Assembly (NCBI RefSeq): GCF_030272615.1 | Contig: NC_081415.1 | Coordinates: forward strand, 600,050,644 to 600,114,643 | Length of the DNA stretch: 64,000 bases | Direction of reading: 5' to 3' | From: Cryptomeria japonica | Lineage: Eukaryota; Streptophyta; Pinopsida; Cupressales; Cupressaceae | Made by a program: the position numbers and the translations under genes | The notes under the pieces: model-generated | Told to the model about the DNA's origin: nothing | The model's database searches: none | Seen by the model: only the letters and a program-made list of their open reading frames with translations | Part shown: positions 1 through 11,035 of the stretch, piece after piece | Numbering within the stretch: position 1 is the first letter of the stretch | How the letters are laid out: each line of letters begins with the position of its first letter

Positions 1-389
1 CAAACTACCTGAGTGCAATTACAATGTACTTAGTTTCAACAATCAATAAAGACACTGAATCTTTTTTTGCTAGTCCATGAAACCAATTTCTTACCCAAAA
101 AGAATGTTCCACTGATAGTGCTCTTCCTATCATAAACATCACCAACCCAATCAGCTTCAATATAGGCACAAAGCATGAAATCATCATTCCTAGGATACCA
201 TAATCCTTATTCTACAGTTCCCTTCAGGTATCTAAATATCCTCTTCACAATAGTGACATGACTCTCTTTAGGATCAACTTGATATCTAGGAGCCATGCAC
301 ACAACATGCATAATGTTTGGTCTAGTCTGTGTAAGATACAATAGTCCATCAACCATGGAACTATACAAACTCTGATTAGCTTTAGGAGA
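1..389 (-). pseudogene. copia RNase H region (E1), partial
   Basis: The 3' end of copia pol, encoding RNase H, which removes the RNA strand during reverse transcription. On the minus strand this part matches the connection/RNase H block of the other copia elements here (compare 37397-38078 and 30303-30946), including the sequence for tyrosine-leucine-rich YLTQTR-type motif and the WIGD/WAGD-like block near 150. It follows the RT reading frame after a stop at about 390 and is broken by stops; the rest lies outside the window. The domain is assigned from its place after RT and its similarity to the two other copies. Confidence 0.75.
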
Positions 390-1694
390 TTAATCATTCT
401 TGGACAATTTACAACCAGTCACCATAGGAGTTCCAACCGGTTTGGAGTCATCTAATCCAAACTTCTTCAACAATTTCTTCACATACTTAATTTGAGATAT
501 AAATATACCTTTTCTAGTTTGTGCAATTTGCAAACCTAAGAAAAATTTCATCTCACCAATCATAGACATCTCAAATTCTTTCTTCATATCACAGGCAAAC
601 TTCATGCTCAAGTTATCATCACCACCAAAGATTATATCATCAATAAAGACTTCAACAATTAGGATGTTATCATTTTCTATCTTAAAGTACAGATTACTAT
701 CAACAACACCTTTATTAAATCCCAATTTCAACAAGTATTTATCTAGTCTAGCATACCAAGCTCTAGGGGCTTGTTTCAATCCATAAAGAGCTTTCTTCAG
801 CTTACATACCATGTCTCCATCATCCGACAGTGAAAATCCATCAGTTTGTTCAATGTATACTTCTTCCTCAAGATCACCATTCAAAAAGGAAGATTTTCCA
901 TCCATCTGATATACCCTAAAATATTTATAAGCATCATAAGAAAGCAACAATCTAACAACTTCAAGTCTGGAAACCAGAGAAAAAGTATCCTCATAATCAA
1001 TCCCTTCTTGCTGTGAATACCCTTTCGAGACCAATCTAGCTTTATTTCTGACAACTTCAACGACTTCATTTAATTTGTTTTTGAATACCCATTTAGTACC
1101 AATAACATTCTTATCCTCAAGTCTAGGTACAAGTTCCCAAGTGTTATTATTTTCAATCTGATCTATTTCTTCTTCCATAGCTCTTATCCAACTCTTATCT
1201 TTACAGGGTTTAGCAACATCTTTAGGTTCAACTTTAGAAATCAAACATACTTCTTCAACAACTAACCTTCTTCTACTCATCACACCTTTACTCTTATCAC
1301 CAATAATCTGATTTTCAAAATGATTCAATCTTACATACCCCAGAGTCTTCTGATTGTTCTGGTTTTTAGGTTCCTGCACTCCATCACCAACAACATCTGG
1401 ATTCACAATCTCTACCAAATCATTTTGCTTAGGCTCTTCAGGATGAATAGGCATTAAAACAATATATTGACCATCATCATAACCACATGTTCCAATCTCT
1501 TTCCCAAGGTTCTCATCCACCTTCACATTTGCACTCTCTTCAATCTTTCCTAGTCTCTTATGGTAACATTGGTAGGCCTTTCTCTTTGTTGAATATCCCA
1601 AGAAAATACCTTCATCACTTCTAGCATCAAACTTTCCTATGCCCTCATCTCTCTTGATATAAAATTTGCTACCAAATACTTTGAAATATCTCAC
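390..1694 (-). CDS. copia integrase C-terminus plus reverse transcriptase (E1)
   Basis: An uninterrupted 434-codon stretch of copia pol, the longest open frame in the window. The first ~150 residues are the integrase C-terminal and linker region ([20 protein letters not shown] is the typical copia block). The RT domain then starts at W-I-R-A-M-E-E-E and includes [11 protein letters not shown], a [13 protein letters not shown] palm motif, the [15 protein letters not shown] block and the catalytic box FIDD (near 637-648; usually YVDD, so tyrosine is replaced by phenylalanine but both aspartates remain). It ends by a stop just before RNase H. It is part of a polyprotein, not a host gene; the first in-frame Met is not a true start. 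The open frame suggests recent activity relative to the other copies. Confidence 0.9.
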   Translation of the reverse strand: MRYFKVFGSKFYIKRDEGIGKFDARSDEGIFLGYSTKRKAYQCYHKRLGKIEESANVKVDENLGKEIGTCGYDDGQYIVLMPIHPEEPKQNDLVEIVNPDVVGDGVQEPKNQNNQKTLGYVRLNHFENQIIGDKSKGVMSRRRLVVEEVCLISKVEPKDVAKPCKDKSWIRAMEEEIDQIENNNTWELVPRLEDKNVIGTKWVFKNKLNEVVEVVRNKARLVSKGYSQQEGIDYEDTFSLVSRLEVVRLLLSYDAYKYFRVYQMDGKSSFLNGDLEEEVYIEQTDGFSLSDDGDMVCKLKKALYGLKQAPRAWYARLDKYLLKLGFNKGVVDSNLYFKIENDNILIVEVFIDDIIFGGDDNLSMKFACDMKKEFEMSMIGEMKFFLGLQIAQTRKGIFISQIKYVKKLLKKFGLDDSKPVGTPMVTGCKLSKND

Positions 1695-1790
1695 AATAGG
1701 AACATGACCAAACCATAACTCATAAGGGGTCTTACCAGTATCTCCTTTGATGTGAACTCTGTTGAATGTATAAACAACAGTGCTAATGGA

Positions 1791-2200
1791 TTATCTCCAA
1801 GAAATCTTCAGAATATTTCCTTCAATCTTCATAGTCCTTGTAGCATCCAAAATAGTTGTGTTCTTCCTCTCAACAACTCCATTCTGCTGAGGGGTTATAG
1901 GAGCAGACAATTGTCTTCTAGTCCCATGCTTCTCACAAAATGAATTGAACTCACTAGAACAAAATTCTCCACCTCTATCAGATCTCAAACACTTCACCTT
2001 CAATTCAGACTTAGTCTCAACCTTAGCTTCGAATATCTTGAATTTGTCAAATGCTTCTAATTTCTCCTTAAAAAAAACAACCCACATCGTCCTTGAATAA
2101 TCATCAATTAATAGCATAATATATCTATCACCCTGCACACTTCTAACATTTGTAGGTCCACATTGGTCAGTATGTACAAGATCTAGCAGTCCTTCTAATG
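1791..2200 (-). pseudogene. copia integrase core (E1)
   Basis: Integrase catalytic core, which joins the element's cDNA ends to host DNA. The minus-strand frame shows the first catalytic Asp in an LVHTDQCGP block, then LLIDDYSRTMWVVFFKEK, the second Asp in CLRSDRGGEF, and the catalytic Glu in PQQNGVVERKN, completing the D,D35E triad. It sits between the protease/pre-integrase segment above (2205-2738) and the RT frame below (390-1694), as expected. Stops on both sides (about 2200 and 1790) break the polyprotein frame, so this copy is not functional although the triad survives. Confidence 0.88.
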
Positions 2201-2204
2201 TATA

Positions 2205-2738
2205 CTATTTTCTTTTGAATGAAATTCTTGTTTTCTTACCCAACTGACATTCCTTACATACTAGATTAGCAGGCTTAACAATCTTAGGTAGATCTCTAAC
2301 ACCATGTGTAGAACAGATCTTAATCATTGAATCAAAATTTACATGACACATTATCCTATGCCACAACCAACTTTCATCAATCTGAGCAATCAAACAACTT
2401 TTCTCACCAGCATTCAAATGAAAAATGTTACCTTCAGTCTTAGTTCCAGATGCAATCTCTATACCAGAGGCATTCGAGATCTTGCATTTACCATCCTTGA
2501 ATTGTAGATCATAACCCTTATCATCTATCTGTCCAACACTTAAAAGACTATGCTTCAAACCTTCAACATATAAGACATCATCAATGCTATGCTTACCATG
2601 AAAAGAAATAGAACCTCTCTCACGGATTACACAGGATTTGTCATCTTCAAATCTGACTATTACACCATCATATCTTTCCATACTCACAAATTTTCTTTTA
2701 TCACCTGTCATATGATGTGAACAGCCGCTGTCAATCAC
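2205..2738 (-). pseudogene. copia aspartic protease C-part and GAG-pre-integrase (E1)
   Basis: Retroviral-type aspartic protease followed by the zinc-binding GAG-pre-integrase domain. The 177-codon frame opens with the catalytic motif D-S-G (IDSGCSHHMTGD, residues 2-13), continues through the flap-like DDVLYVEGLKHSLLSVGQ block and ends with the pre-integrase histidines and cysteines (HLN..., WLWHRIMCHVNF, CKECQLGK). The protease processes the polyprotein; the pre-integrase domain binds the cDNA. It is separated by stops from Gag above and integrase below. The Met at the start is internal to the original polyprotein. Confidence 0.88.
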
Positions 2739-2879
2739 CCATTCATCTTTCTCCCCAATAGTATAGCTAGTGGAATCAACAGGTACACGTCCATCTTCCT
2801 TAATGGCAAGGAATACAACTTCATCTCCTTCAGATTCTTCATTTATAATACCTCTATCAGCAACATAATAACAGTTCTT

Positions 2880-3867
2880 CTAATTTCTAAACTTCTAGTT
2901 AGGATTGTAAGATTTATCATATCTCTCATGCTTGTCATATTTATCATTCCTATCATGCTTATCAAACTTATCACGCCTTTCATACTTAGCCATTCTCTCC
3001 AGGCATCTAGAAGCAAAATGTCATATCTTATTGTAAGAGAAACATTTCAAAGGCAAATTTCCATCATCCTTACCGGCACCTTTAGGTAATCTCTAGGAAA
3101 TCAAAGCTTTAAGTTCCCTCCAGATCCCTTTCTTTCTCTTCCATCTCTCTTCTCTCTCTCTCTCTCTGTCTCTCTCATAGCTAGATATTTTGCTCTCATT
3201 AGGATCATATTTCTTTTTTCCAGATATATATTCAGATGCTCTGAATGTTGTCTTAGACTTTCCATGTGATTCTCCAAATTCACTCAGCTCAAATGCAACA
3301 AGCTTTCCAACCAGCATATCTCTTATCACAGTAGTCACACTCCGAATCTCATCAATAGCAACAACCTTATGCTTATAGGTAGGAGGCAAAGATCTCAACA
3401 CCTTAGCAACAATTTTATCTTCCTCAATAGCTACACCAACACATCTAATACCTAGGACAAGGTCATTCACCTTAGCCATAAAAGAGTGTATGTTCTCACC
3501 ATCTCCCATATTCAATGTCTCATACTTTCCTTTTAAACTCTGCAACTTAGCAACCTTCACTTGTTTATCACCTTCATACAACACCTCAAGCTTCACCCAG
3601 ATCTCATGTGCGGTTTGAAGTCCCATCACATTAGTCATCTCACAATCAGTCAAGGCACTAAGCAATGCTTCCTTCGCTCTAATATTATGTTCTACTTCCT
3701 TAACCTCATCAGGAGAAGATGGTCCATTTCGAGGAACAACATAGACATTCTTTGTAATCTTCACCAAGACATTTCAAGTGCACTTCTATTTGGTCCTTCC
3801 ATATAGTACAGTTACTTCCCTCAAATCTCAGACTGTTCTTCTTAAAGATTACACCTTGAACTGCCAT
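2880..3867 (-). pseudogene. copia Gag (E1), frameshifted
   Basis: Capsid/nucleocapsid region of E1. A likely start codon lies at 3867 on the minus strand, about 45 bp after the primer site, and the first ~35 codons (FEGSNCTIWKD block) resemble the other copia Gags. About eight bases are missing near 3770 compared with E7, which shifts the frame into a 224-codon segment (3093-3767) holding the UBN2-type Gag core (HEIWVKLEVLYEG, LRSLPPTYKHKV). Downstream, at about 3015-3060, the zinc knuckle is degenerate: the second Cys is Tyr and the position before the His is a stop. An Arg/Glu-rich stretch is encoded by the CT microsatellite at 3131-3178. Confidence 0.85.
3131..3178. repeat. CT-rich microsatellite inside E1 gag
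   Basis: An imperfect (CT)n tract. On the coding (minus) strand it reads (GA)n and yields alternating Arg-Glu residues in the Gag linker just before the zinc knuckle. The same position in E2 and E7 codes for Glu/Arg-rich sequence without a perfect microsatellite, so this is a local expansion in one copy. Confidence 0.85.
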
Positions 3868-3909
3868 CCTAGATCTCCTCAAATGATTAAGCTTCTACCA
3901 GAGAATCTA

Positions 3910-3922
3910 GCTCTGATACCAA
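3910..3922 (-). promoter_or_regulatory. Primer binding site (initiator tRNA-Met), E1
   Basis: The minus strand reads TTGGTATCAGAGC immediately after the LTR end, the usual plant copia site complementary to the 3' end of initiator tRNA-Met. It fixes the LTR boundary and orientation of E1. Confidence 0.93.
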
Positions 3923-3923
3923 T

Positions 3924-5174
3924 TGTTAGCAGCAATCAAGAAGGAAGACTAAGAGGGGGGGGGGTGTGAATCAGTCTTCATCAGAATATCAAACTTAACC
4001 ACCAAAAATAGATTTAATAAACAACAACAATAAGTCAGATAGGCAAATTAACAACACAAAACCAATATTTTGACATGGAAAACCCGGTTAAGAGAAAAAA
4101 CATGATGGGAACCTACCCATAGTAAGATGATACCCTACAATAGTATGTGAAAATATTACAATGGGGAATGCACATGCATTCATGCACATTTCCTAGAGAT
4201 CATTGCTCAAATAATATTTTCTTGGAAGGCTACAACCCTCAAGGAAGTCTCACTGACTTACAATAAGATTCAAACTACAATCCAGAAGAAATGAACTACA
4301 AGAATAGCATCTCCAAATGTTTGATTGTAGTTCTGGTTAAGCACAAATATTTTTCGTGCAACACCAATCTTACCACAAACTCAACATCGAAGGATAAATC
4401 ACTTGTTCGCAATAAACCTCTCTTTGATAATGCAGACACAATAAATAAGACCCAAATTACATGACTATATCACCTATATATATAATTCATCAACCTTGAC
4501 AAAAAGGTCGAGTAAACCCTCAACCCTCAATTACAAAATTACATCACATGATACAAAGATCGACTAGCAGAATAATATAATGATTTACATAGCATAGCAT
4601 GGTCCTAAACCAAATTCCCAAATGATCACATCCACCAAAAATCATGCCAAGATCAACCACAACACGCTACACCACCAGAAATATCGCATAACATGCAAAT
4701 CATCACCGATTGATAGAAACCACCAAAAAATCTCACAACGACCAATGCCGATCACCAAAACAAATAGGAAACAACTAGGAAACACTAACAAGCACATTAG
4801 AACCATCCGAAACAACTACACCAACACCACTTATCAAATCTTCATCGATCAACATTTGAAAGCTCGAGAACATAACCAATCAACAACTAACACAAAGAAA
4901 GATAGCTTGTAGAGCACCAAATCATGATCCATCTAAAATGAAGATACACAAGACCATCCCAAACAATATCCCAAAAGATCAACACTAGATTTGATCACAC
5001 CAAAATATACCAGAGGAAGTATCAACCTCTGCAAAACAGAGATCAACAAAACAATACTACAAACCAGATAATAAAATCTTCCCAATCTGTAGTCACCAGA
5101 GCAGATCATAGGAATATGTTGAATAAATGACAACAAAATATCCTAGCAACAACAATTCATGCCAATATCCAACA
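3924..5174 (-). repeat. 5' LTR of copia element E1
   Basis: A 1251-bp LTR with TG...CA ends in either reading direction: the plus strand begins TGTTAGCAGC next to the primer site and ends ATATCCAACA at 5174. It has the G-rich run near the primer-site end (3953-3964), the conserved block around 4075-4145 (matching AAAACC...GGGAACCTACCCA in the other copia LTRs) and an AT-rich TATA-like stretch at 4490-4500 on the minus strand. The end matches the same position in E2 (ATATCCAACA). Its sister LTR lies off-window. Confidence 0.88.
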
Positions 5175-5245
5175 GATAATACACCCATTATGGGGAACTT
5201 CAAATATTTATAGATGATAGAAGGTATAACTTTCATAAAATTGAG

Positions 5246-5759
5246 TCAAGGGTGTCCCAATTTCACATGAAATTGGTTGGAGGTAGCGATAATAGAAAAG
5301 GTAACATCTAAGCATATAGTACCAACCTCAATAAGAAGAGTGATGGAATCTATAGTGGGACAAGTGAAACCATATTGTACCATAACCATAACAACATATT
5401 TATCCTGATGTGATTGTTGTGTATAAAGATGTTCTTCAATAATAATATTTACCATTCATAATGGATCAATGAGCACACCTTGTGAGAGCTTTCCTTTAAT
5501 TTTTCGTAGGAAAGTATAATGGTCCATCAGGTGCATAAATAATATCTCTTGAGCCAAAGCTGATGCAAGGGTTATATTTAGCCTTAGATTTCTCAATAAG
5601 ATTCACAACATTGTTGGGTTCTAGGCACATATCATTAGGAGTCATGTAATAAGGTTTCTTAGGCTCCACAAAATTGGTAGAATGAGAAGGCAAAAGATCA
5701 ATGAATATTTGTAAGTTTTGATTAGGAGGTGTTATAGATTTATTTCCTTTATCATTCAC
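5246..5759 (-). pseudogene. gypsy aspartic protease region (E10), broken
   Basis: Protease part of E10. The upper segment (5496-5759) encodes GNKSITPPNQNLQIFID... and ends near a conserved APDGPLY block. After a gap and frame change, 5246-5455 encodes ...EVGTICLDVTFSII....QFHVKLGHP, the C-terminal part of plant gypsy proteases, where an LG-P-W motif usually follows. The same series is clearer in E6 (51059-51679), which shares VNDKGNK, PPNQNL, ASDGPLY and QFHVKLGYPWL. The catalytic Asp block between the two segments is damaged. Loss of frame makes the enzyme inactive. Confidence 0.75.
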
Positions 5760-5762
5760 ACC

Positions 5763-6931
5763 TTATAGGGTTATAGTGTTGGAATCAATGAGATCTTGAA
5801 TCAAATGCTTTAATTTATAACACTTCTTAGTATCATGGTCAGTTTGATGATGGTATTGGCAAAAGGCTTTAGTATCAAAGGAATCTAGAAAAGGCTTAGA
5901 TGTATCTATGGGTTTGGTGGGAGTAAGATTCATCACATCATCAATAATTAATCTAAGCATGATACTGCAATGATTCATAAAGAGGAGTAAATTTATGACA
6001 TGTAAAGATTAATGATAAGGGGACCAAACCTAATGTTGTAGCTACCACTTGTGTATCAATATGATTGGAAGAATTTTTATTGTTCTTGATGAAATTCTTG
6101 TTTTGTTTTTAAAATTTGTGAAAGGATTGATGGAATTATTCATTCTTATCAACCAAAACCATTGAAGAAGAGGATTTAAAATTGAGTCACTTGAAGTTGA
6201 TAATTATAAAGTGTTGTGCATAAGTGTGTAAAGCACAATCAGAAAACAAAAAGAATATATCTAATATCCTTTTGTAAATTATTAATGAAAATTCTTTGAA
6301 AATCACCATGAGGCACATGATAAACAATTTGTGAATGCAAATGTTTGTATCTACCAAGGAAATCAATTACTTTTTCTTTATCTCTTTGCTTGCAAAATAT
6401 GAAATCAATTAAAGTAATTTGAGGACCAATATTATTTTGAAAATGTTATACAAATGCATTAGATAATTTATGAAAATAATCAATTGATCAAGGAGGCAAG
6501 GAGAAAAACCATTGAAAATATTTCTCTTTTAATGTATGGGTGAATATTTTTTCAACGAGTCTATGATCATGAGAGAAGTCACTACACAAAGTTTGAAATA
6601 TTTTCACATGAGTGTGGGGGTCACCTTTTCCATTGTATAACCCCAAATGGGGAACCTAAACAAGGGTACAAACAATATCATAAAAAAGTGGGCTATCAGT
6701 ATCACATGTAGGAACATTAAAGTTAGAATGGGTTAAAGAAGCCAATTGTTGTTGTAAGGATGAGACACTTTGAGATAAATTTTTAATAGTGGCTTCAGTG
6801 GATGAGTTTGAATTGTGCATGTTAGATTGTGATGGAGGTATAACATTATGATAGGTAGGTGGAACCTTATGTTATGTTGGTTTAGAAGATGGTTGAGAAA
6901 CAAATAGAATTTTAACAAAAGGAGGTATTGG
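5763..6931 (-). pseudogene. gypsy Gag core and zinc-knuckle-like segment (E10)
   Basis: Carboxy part of the E10 Gag. Reading down from 6931, a coiled Gln-rich linker leads to a YNGKGDPHTHVKIFQTL block near 6640, then the retrotransposon Gag core (about 6260-6640) with FTHTLKEKYFQWF, SLPP and NNIGPQITLIDFI. At 5763-5978 lies the knuckle-like CQYHHQTDHDTKKCYKLK sequence that Tat/Athila-type Gags carry in place of a normal CCHC finger. Several stops and at least two frameshifts break the frame, so I assign it from domain order rather than an ORF. E6 carries the same C-terminal block. Confidence 0.72.
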
Positions 6932-8445
6932 TTCAGGAGCACCCTCATGCTCAATGTGAACCATTTTTGGGTTTTTGTCTTGTTTTGTGATTTTTGATGT
7001 AATAAGGTCATTTTGGACTATTAGTGATCATATGAAACCATTTGTGAATTTTTGAGGTTATTTGGTTCAAAGATGTAAAAGTTGCTAACAAGTTATCATT
7101 GTTGTCAATGTTGTCAGGACAAATTTTCACTTGTAATGACAACTTTTTAATATGTTATTAAAGGGTAGTTGTAGGTTAGTTTGGGGTGAGAAAATAATTG
7201 GTATGGCATAAATATGTATTGTAAACATGACCCCAAGGGTTGATGAAATTTGGAATGAATATTGGAGTCATTTTGGAGCAATTTTCCTTGTGTTTTCCTG
7301 CAATATTGCTGCTATTTCATTTGGTACGGATTGTATAGTGAATTAGTGACCTAATACCTATTGAATTGAAAGCCATGTGAATCTACTTTCCATTTCACTT
7401 GATCTCATAAAATTTCATCCAATATTTTGAAAGATATTGCATTTTTTTGTATAGACGGGTTGAAAGATTGTATTTTTCTAAGTGTTAAGAGTCCAAAAAA
7501 AAAGAATGGTACGGATTTGTACAAACTAATATTGGTCTAAATCCAATTGGATAATTTAGGGCTGTGAATCTAGTTTCATTTTCTTCTAGTATCATCAAAT
7601 TTCATTGAGTATTTTGAAAGTTAGAGCATTTTCTTTGCAAGTTGGTCAAAACCCTATCTAAGGTAAACAATAAACAAACAAAATGTAATATCTCCATCTT
7701 CTTATGGTGAATGCTACAAATTTGTGGAGAAGTATGTAATAACATGCTCTACAAAATTCTAAAGCCTCTAGTCCTGATGTCAAGGTTTGCACGTGTTTCT
7801 TTTCACCAGTAGGTATGATTTTATAAGTGTATCAGACTGTGAAGGTAGAGATGAGTATATGAGAGAGTAATAGAGTGTAGTTAAACCCTTTGACCATTGG
7901 ATAAGTGAAAGGAAGGATGTGTAGAGGTCCAAACAACCTATATGAATTCTTTTTGAGTCATTTTGGTGAAGTTTGAGTCCTTTATGTATTGATTGTTCTT
8001 AAGGAGTGAATGCCACATGGAGGACACAAACAATGTTAAGAACATTAGGACTGTATTGTTGTGTTTTATCATTGAAAACTCAATAAAGCCAATTGAGTGG
8101 GAAGCAATATTATCTCAAGGTCAGTGGTTGATGGCTTATGAGGACTTGTGACTTGTTATTGGCCTAGTTCATGAGAGAGGTCATTTTGGTTTAAACATGA
8201 GAATCTGAAATTGAATAACCTAGGACTTTCATTTGTAGGAAGACCCACAAGGAAGAGTGATGGTCATTGTGTCACATATTGAGGTATGATCATGAGGTTT
8301 GGAATAACTTCCATTTGGATATGTTCAAGGGTGTTAAGAATGGTCATGTGATAGAAGTCTAGGAGAGTGCCATAAGTCACACCAATGGTGGAGTTGGGGA
8401 CACTCAAACATGAGATTGATGATATAGTAATGTCCTTCCTCTGCA
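6932..8445 (+). repeat. 5' LTR of chromovirus EC
   Basis: A 1514-bp LTR starting TTCAGGAGCACC (the partner starts TGCAAGAGCACC, so the first TG is mutated) and ending CTTCCTCTGCA. Most positions match 11993-13474 by eye, with small indels. A TATA-like CATAAATATG lies at 7207-7216, and a GACAACTTTT motif upstream at about 7134-7146. Confidence 0.88.
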
Positions 8446-8450
8446 TTAAA

Positions 8451-8463
8451 TTGGTATTAGAGA
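8451..8463 (+). promoter_or_regulatory. Primer binding site of EC
   Basis: TTGGTATTAGAGA lies 5 bp after the LTR end and differs by two bases from the initiator tRNA-Met site TTGGTATCAGAGC. Confidence 0.75.
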
Positions 8464-8769
8464 AAAGGTTGGTCAAGAGGAGGGAAAAATTGAAGTGAAG
8501 GGAAGAAAGAATACCTCCAAAAGGGAATCCAGTTGCCAGAGAGGTGAGTGAGTTGAAGGAGAAGCATGTAAGATAGATGAGAGAGTTGACAAAAATCCTT
8601 CAAGCCAAGCTTGATGCAGTTGAGAGGAATCAAAGAAAAGGAGTGGTCATATGAGACTTGCGTGACCAAGAAGAAGAAGAAGTGGGTGAAGAAAGCACAC
8701 CATAAGGAGAACAAGAAGAAGAGAGAGATTTTGAAGAGTTGAGGATGGAAATATTTCTTAAGGCTATTA

Positions 8770-9560
8770 AGAATGATCATCCTAAGGTCAAGATGGACCT
8801 ACTAGTGTACTTAAGGGAGTTTGAATGGAGAAGAAATCATAGATTAGGTAGGAGAAATGGATAAATACTTTGATTTTGAGGAGATACTTGAGGGGAAACA
8901 AGTGAAATTGGAAAGAGCTAAGTTGAAGGGACATGCATCCCTATGGTGGGATTATGTACAAGATGAGAGAAAGAAGAAAGGTAAGCCAAAGATTTTATCA
9001 TGGGATAGAATGGTGGCAAAGTTGAAGGGAAAATTCCTTCAAAGTGACTATGTAATTCAGTTGTATAGGAAGTTGCAAAACCTCAAAAAAAAAGATATGG
9101 ATATGAAAACCTACACTGAAGAGTTATACAAATTAAGCATCAGATCAGACCATATGGAAGAGGATGTGGACAAAGTGGCAAGGTATCTTAATGGGTTAAG
9201 ATTCAACCTTCAAGATAAACTCAGTCTCACTAGTCCTAGAACAATGGATGAATGCTACCAGTTGGCAATAAAGGCTAAGGAAAATTTGAAGAGGAGACAA
9301 GAGTAGAGAAGAGGTAGGGAAGGACAAATTTTGTTGGTAGAAGACAGTCACAAGAGTTTGAAGGAGAGACAAGTAATGCACAAGAACAAACCTCAGATTC
9401 AAGGGGTGGTTTTAGAGAAAGAAGATTAGTTTTGAGAAGTAGATTTGGGAATAGAGGAGGATCAAATGGATTCACCAGGAAGTGCTATTAGTGTAATAAA
9501 TTTGTAGGCCATCAAGCATGGCAATTCCCTGAAAATCAATCCACTATTTCATTTGGAGGT
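8770..9560 (+). pseudogene. chromovirus Gag (EC)
   Basis: Capsid and nucleocapsid of EC. The 149-codon open segment from 8857 is the retrotransposon Gag core: GEMDKYFDFEE, LKGHASLWWDYVQDER, SWDRMVAKLKGKFLQSDY, TYTEELYKLSIRS and VARYLNGLRF occur in family order. Frame-shifted sequence from about 8790 adds the upstream GSLNGEE...ID block, so the true start is further up. After a stop at 9304, the zinc knuckle appears at 9478-9533 in another frame as C-Y-stop-C...GHQAWQF: the second-position aromatic is lost to a stop, a residue is inserted and the last Cys is Phe. Nothing suggests it still works. Confidence 0.88.
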
Positions 9561-9831
9561 GAAAGAAGAAATCAGATTGCACATGGTGAGGATACTGAGA
9601 GTATTAACTCTCCATCACACAATGTTGATCTAGAAAGTGGAGAATCCTTGTTGATGAGAAGAACCTTGATCAAAGTGCCTATGGAGGAGGAACCACCACA
9701 AAGAAAGTCACTCTTTAGGACTCCATACAAAAGCCAAGGTAAATGTTGCAAGTTTATTATTAATTCTGGTAGTACTGACAATATGGTTTCTGTTGAAATA
9801 ATAGAGAAGTTAAATTTGAAGAGATTGCATC

Positions 9832-11035
9832 TGTTGGGATCCAAGAACATTGAGAGGGCGGGGGGGGGGGGGGGGGGGTGGGGGGGGTGAATCAGTGTTC
9901 TACGAGAATGGAGAATTTTAACCTTATTAATACAACAACTCAACAACTGGTAAACATAAAAGCATATAACAATAAGCAACAATGTAACCACAAAGATAAA
10001 CACCATAACACCATAGATTTATATGTGGCAAACCTCAAAGAGGAAAAACCACGGTGGAATTGGAGACCCACAATATCTATCTACTAATCAGAAGAATACA
10101 TATTACAATAAGGGGCTTGCACATGCCGGAAGGCCAACAACCTAGAGAACACTACTCATCACAAAAGGAGTCTCACTGACTACAAAAACATCGGACAACA
10201 ATCCATAATGAAGATTGAACTACAAGTATAGCATCTCCCATGCTTGAGTACAGTTCTGTTTAAGCTCAATATTGAAGGCCTTAAAACTGTTCCACAAACC
10301 CAATTCGATCACCTATGATAGACCAAATCCTCTACATTACTAATTACAACATTGTTCACATAGAGATATGAATCTCCTTAATCTACAAAGAGATCTTACA
10401 TCATATATATATATAAACCCTAGACCTTAAACAATTAGGTCAGCCACCCAGAGAATAAAACCTATTACATAATTACAAAATATGTTAGCTTGGGGCTAAA
10501 CAAATATCATCCAACCCATAAGCCACCCCGAAAACACATCGAGAAGTCCAACAACACGTTACATTAAGCCGGTCCATAACCTAGATAGCACCAGACCCAA
10601 TTTAGGTCCACACATGCTAAAACAATGATCCTAATCATTCAAGGCTCATACATGATCACCATCACCCTCCTGAATACCTACTAGAAGCCGCACCAAAACC
10701 ACTTATGCATAATATCAAAAGATCTTCAACAAAGCTCTGTCGGTGAAACCCTTATCGGTAACCAAAAGGCTTACTAGAATAAGTGATAGCTTCTGGATCA
10801 TCAAATCAATACCAACTGACTAAACATATATCTGAGTAGCATGAATAGAAGATCTAAGCCAATTCCATAAGACAAAGCATACCAGAGTATACCGGATCAA
10901 CATGATCTTACCAACCAGAAATCAATCATCCTACTGGGACCAACCAGATATCAGTAAATAGACAAAGAAACTAGTGTTGACATCAATGATAAAACATTAA
11001 TGCCACACATAATCAATTCCTCCAAATTGCCAACA
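9832..11035 (-). repeat. Solo copia LTR inside EC protease
   Basis: A 1204-bp minus-oriented copia LTR, starting TGTTGGGATC and ending TTGCCAACA on the plus strand, with none of its internal sequence. It has the long G run at one end, the conserved block around 10025-10070 (CAAACCTCAAAGAGGAAAAACC), and a TATA stretch near 10403-10415. It splits the EC protease coding sequence. Flanks GCATC and ACCTC match 3 of 5, so the duplication is decayed. A solo LTR normally arises by recombination between the two LTRs of one element. Confidence 0.82.
9860..9888 (+). repeat. Interrupted poly-G tract in solo copia LTR
   Basis: A near-continuous G run (two short interruptions) in the plus strand, so C-rich in the LTR sense strand. 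It occupies the place of the shorter G run found in all other copia LTRs here. Length should be treated with caution because homopolymers are prone to sequencing error. Confidence 0.9.

Larger units (their letters stand above)
1..5174 (-). mobile_element. Ty1/copia element E1, 5' two-thirds (3' end off-window)
   Basis: A minus-strand copia element. Reading down from 5174: 5' LTR, initiator-Met primer site, Gag, protease, integrase, RT and the start of RNase H, which runs off the left edge. This gag-PR-INT-RT-RH order defines Ty1/copia. It lies against the broken protease gene of gypsy element E10 at 5175, so it probably inserted into E10. The duplicated target site cannot be checked because the other end is missing. 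Frameshifts in Gag and stops between domains mean this copy cannot make a complete polyprotein, although the RT segment is open for 434 codons. Confidence 0.93.

Noticed and set aside
390-1694. Long ORF as a possible host gene
   Set aside because: All motifs are copia integrase/RT and its neighbours complete a copia element.
3910-3922. tRNA-Met similarity as a tRNA gene
   Set aside because: Only ~13 bases complementary to the tRNA 3' end are present, at the LTR border: a primer site.
9572-10006. 144-codon minus ORF with poly-Pro
   Set aside because: Poly-Pro comes from the G run; frame crosses from EC protease into the solo LTR and is antisense to both.
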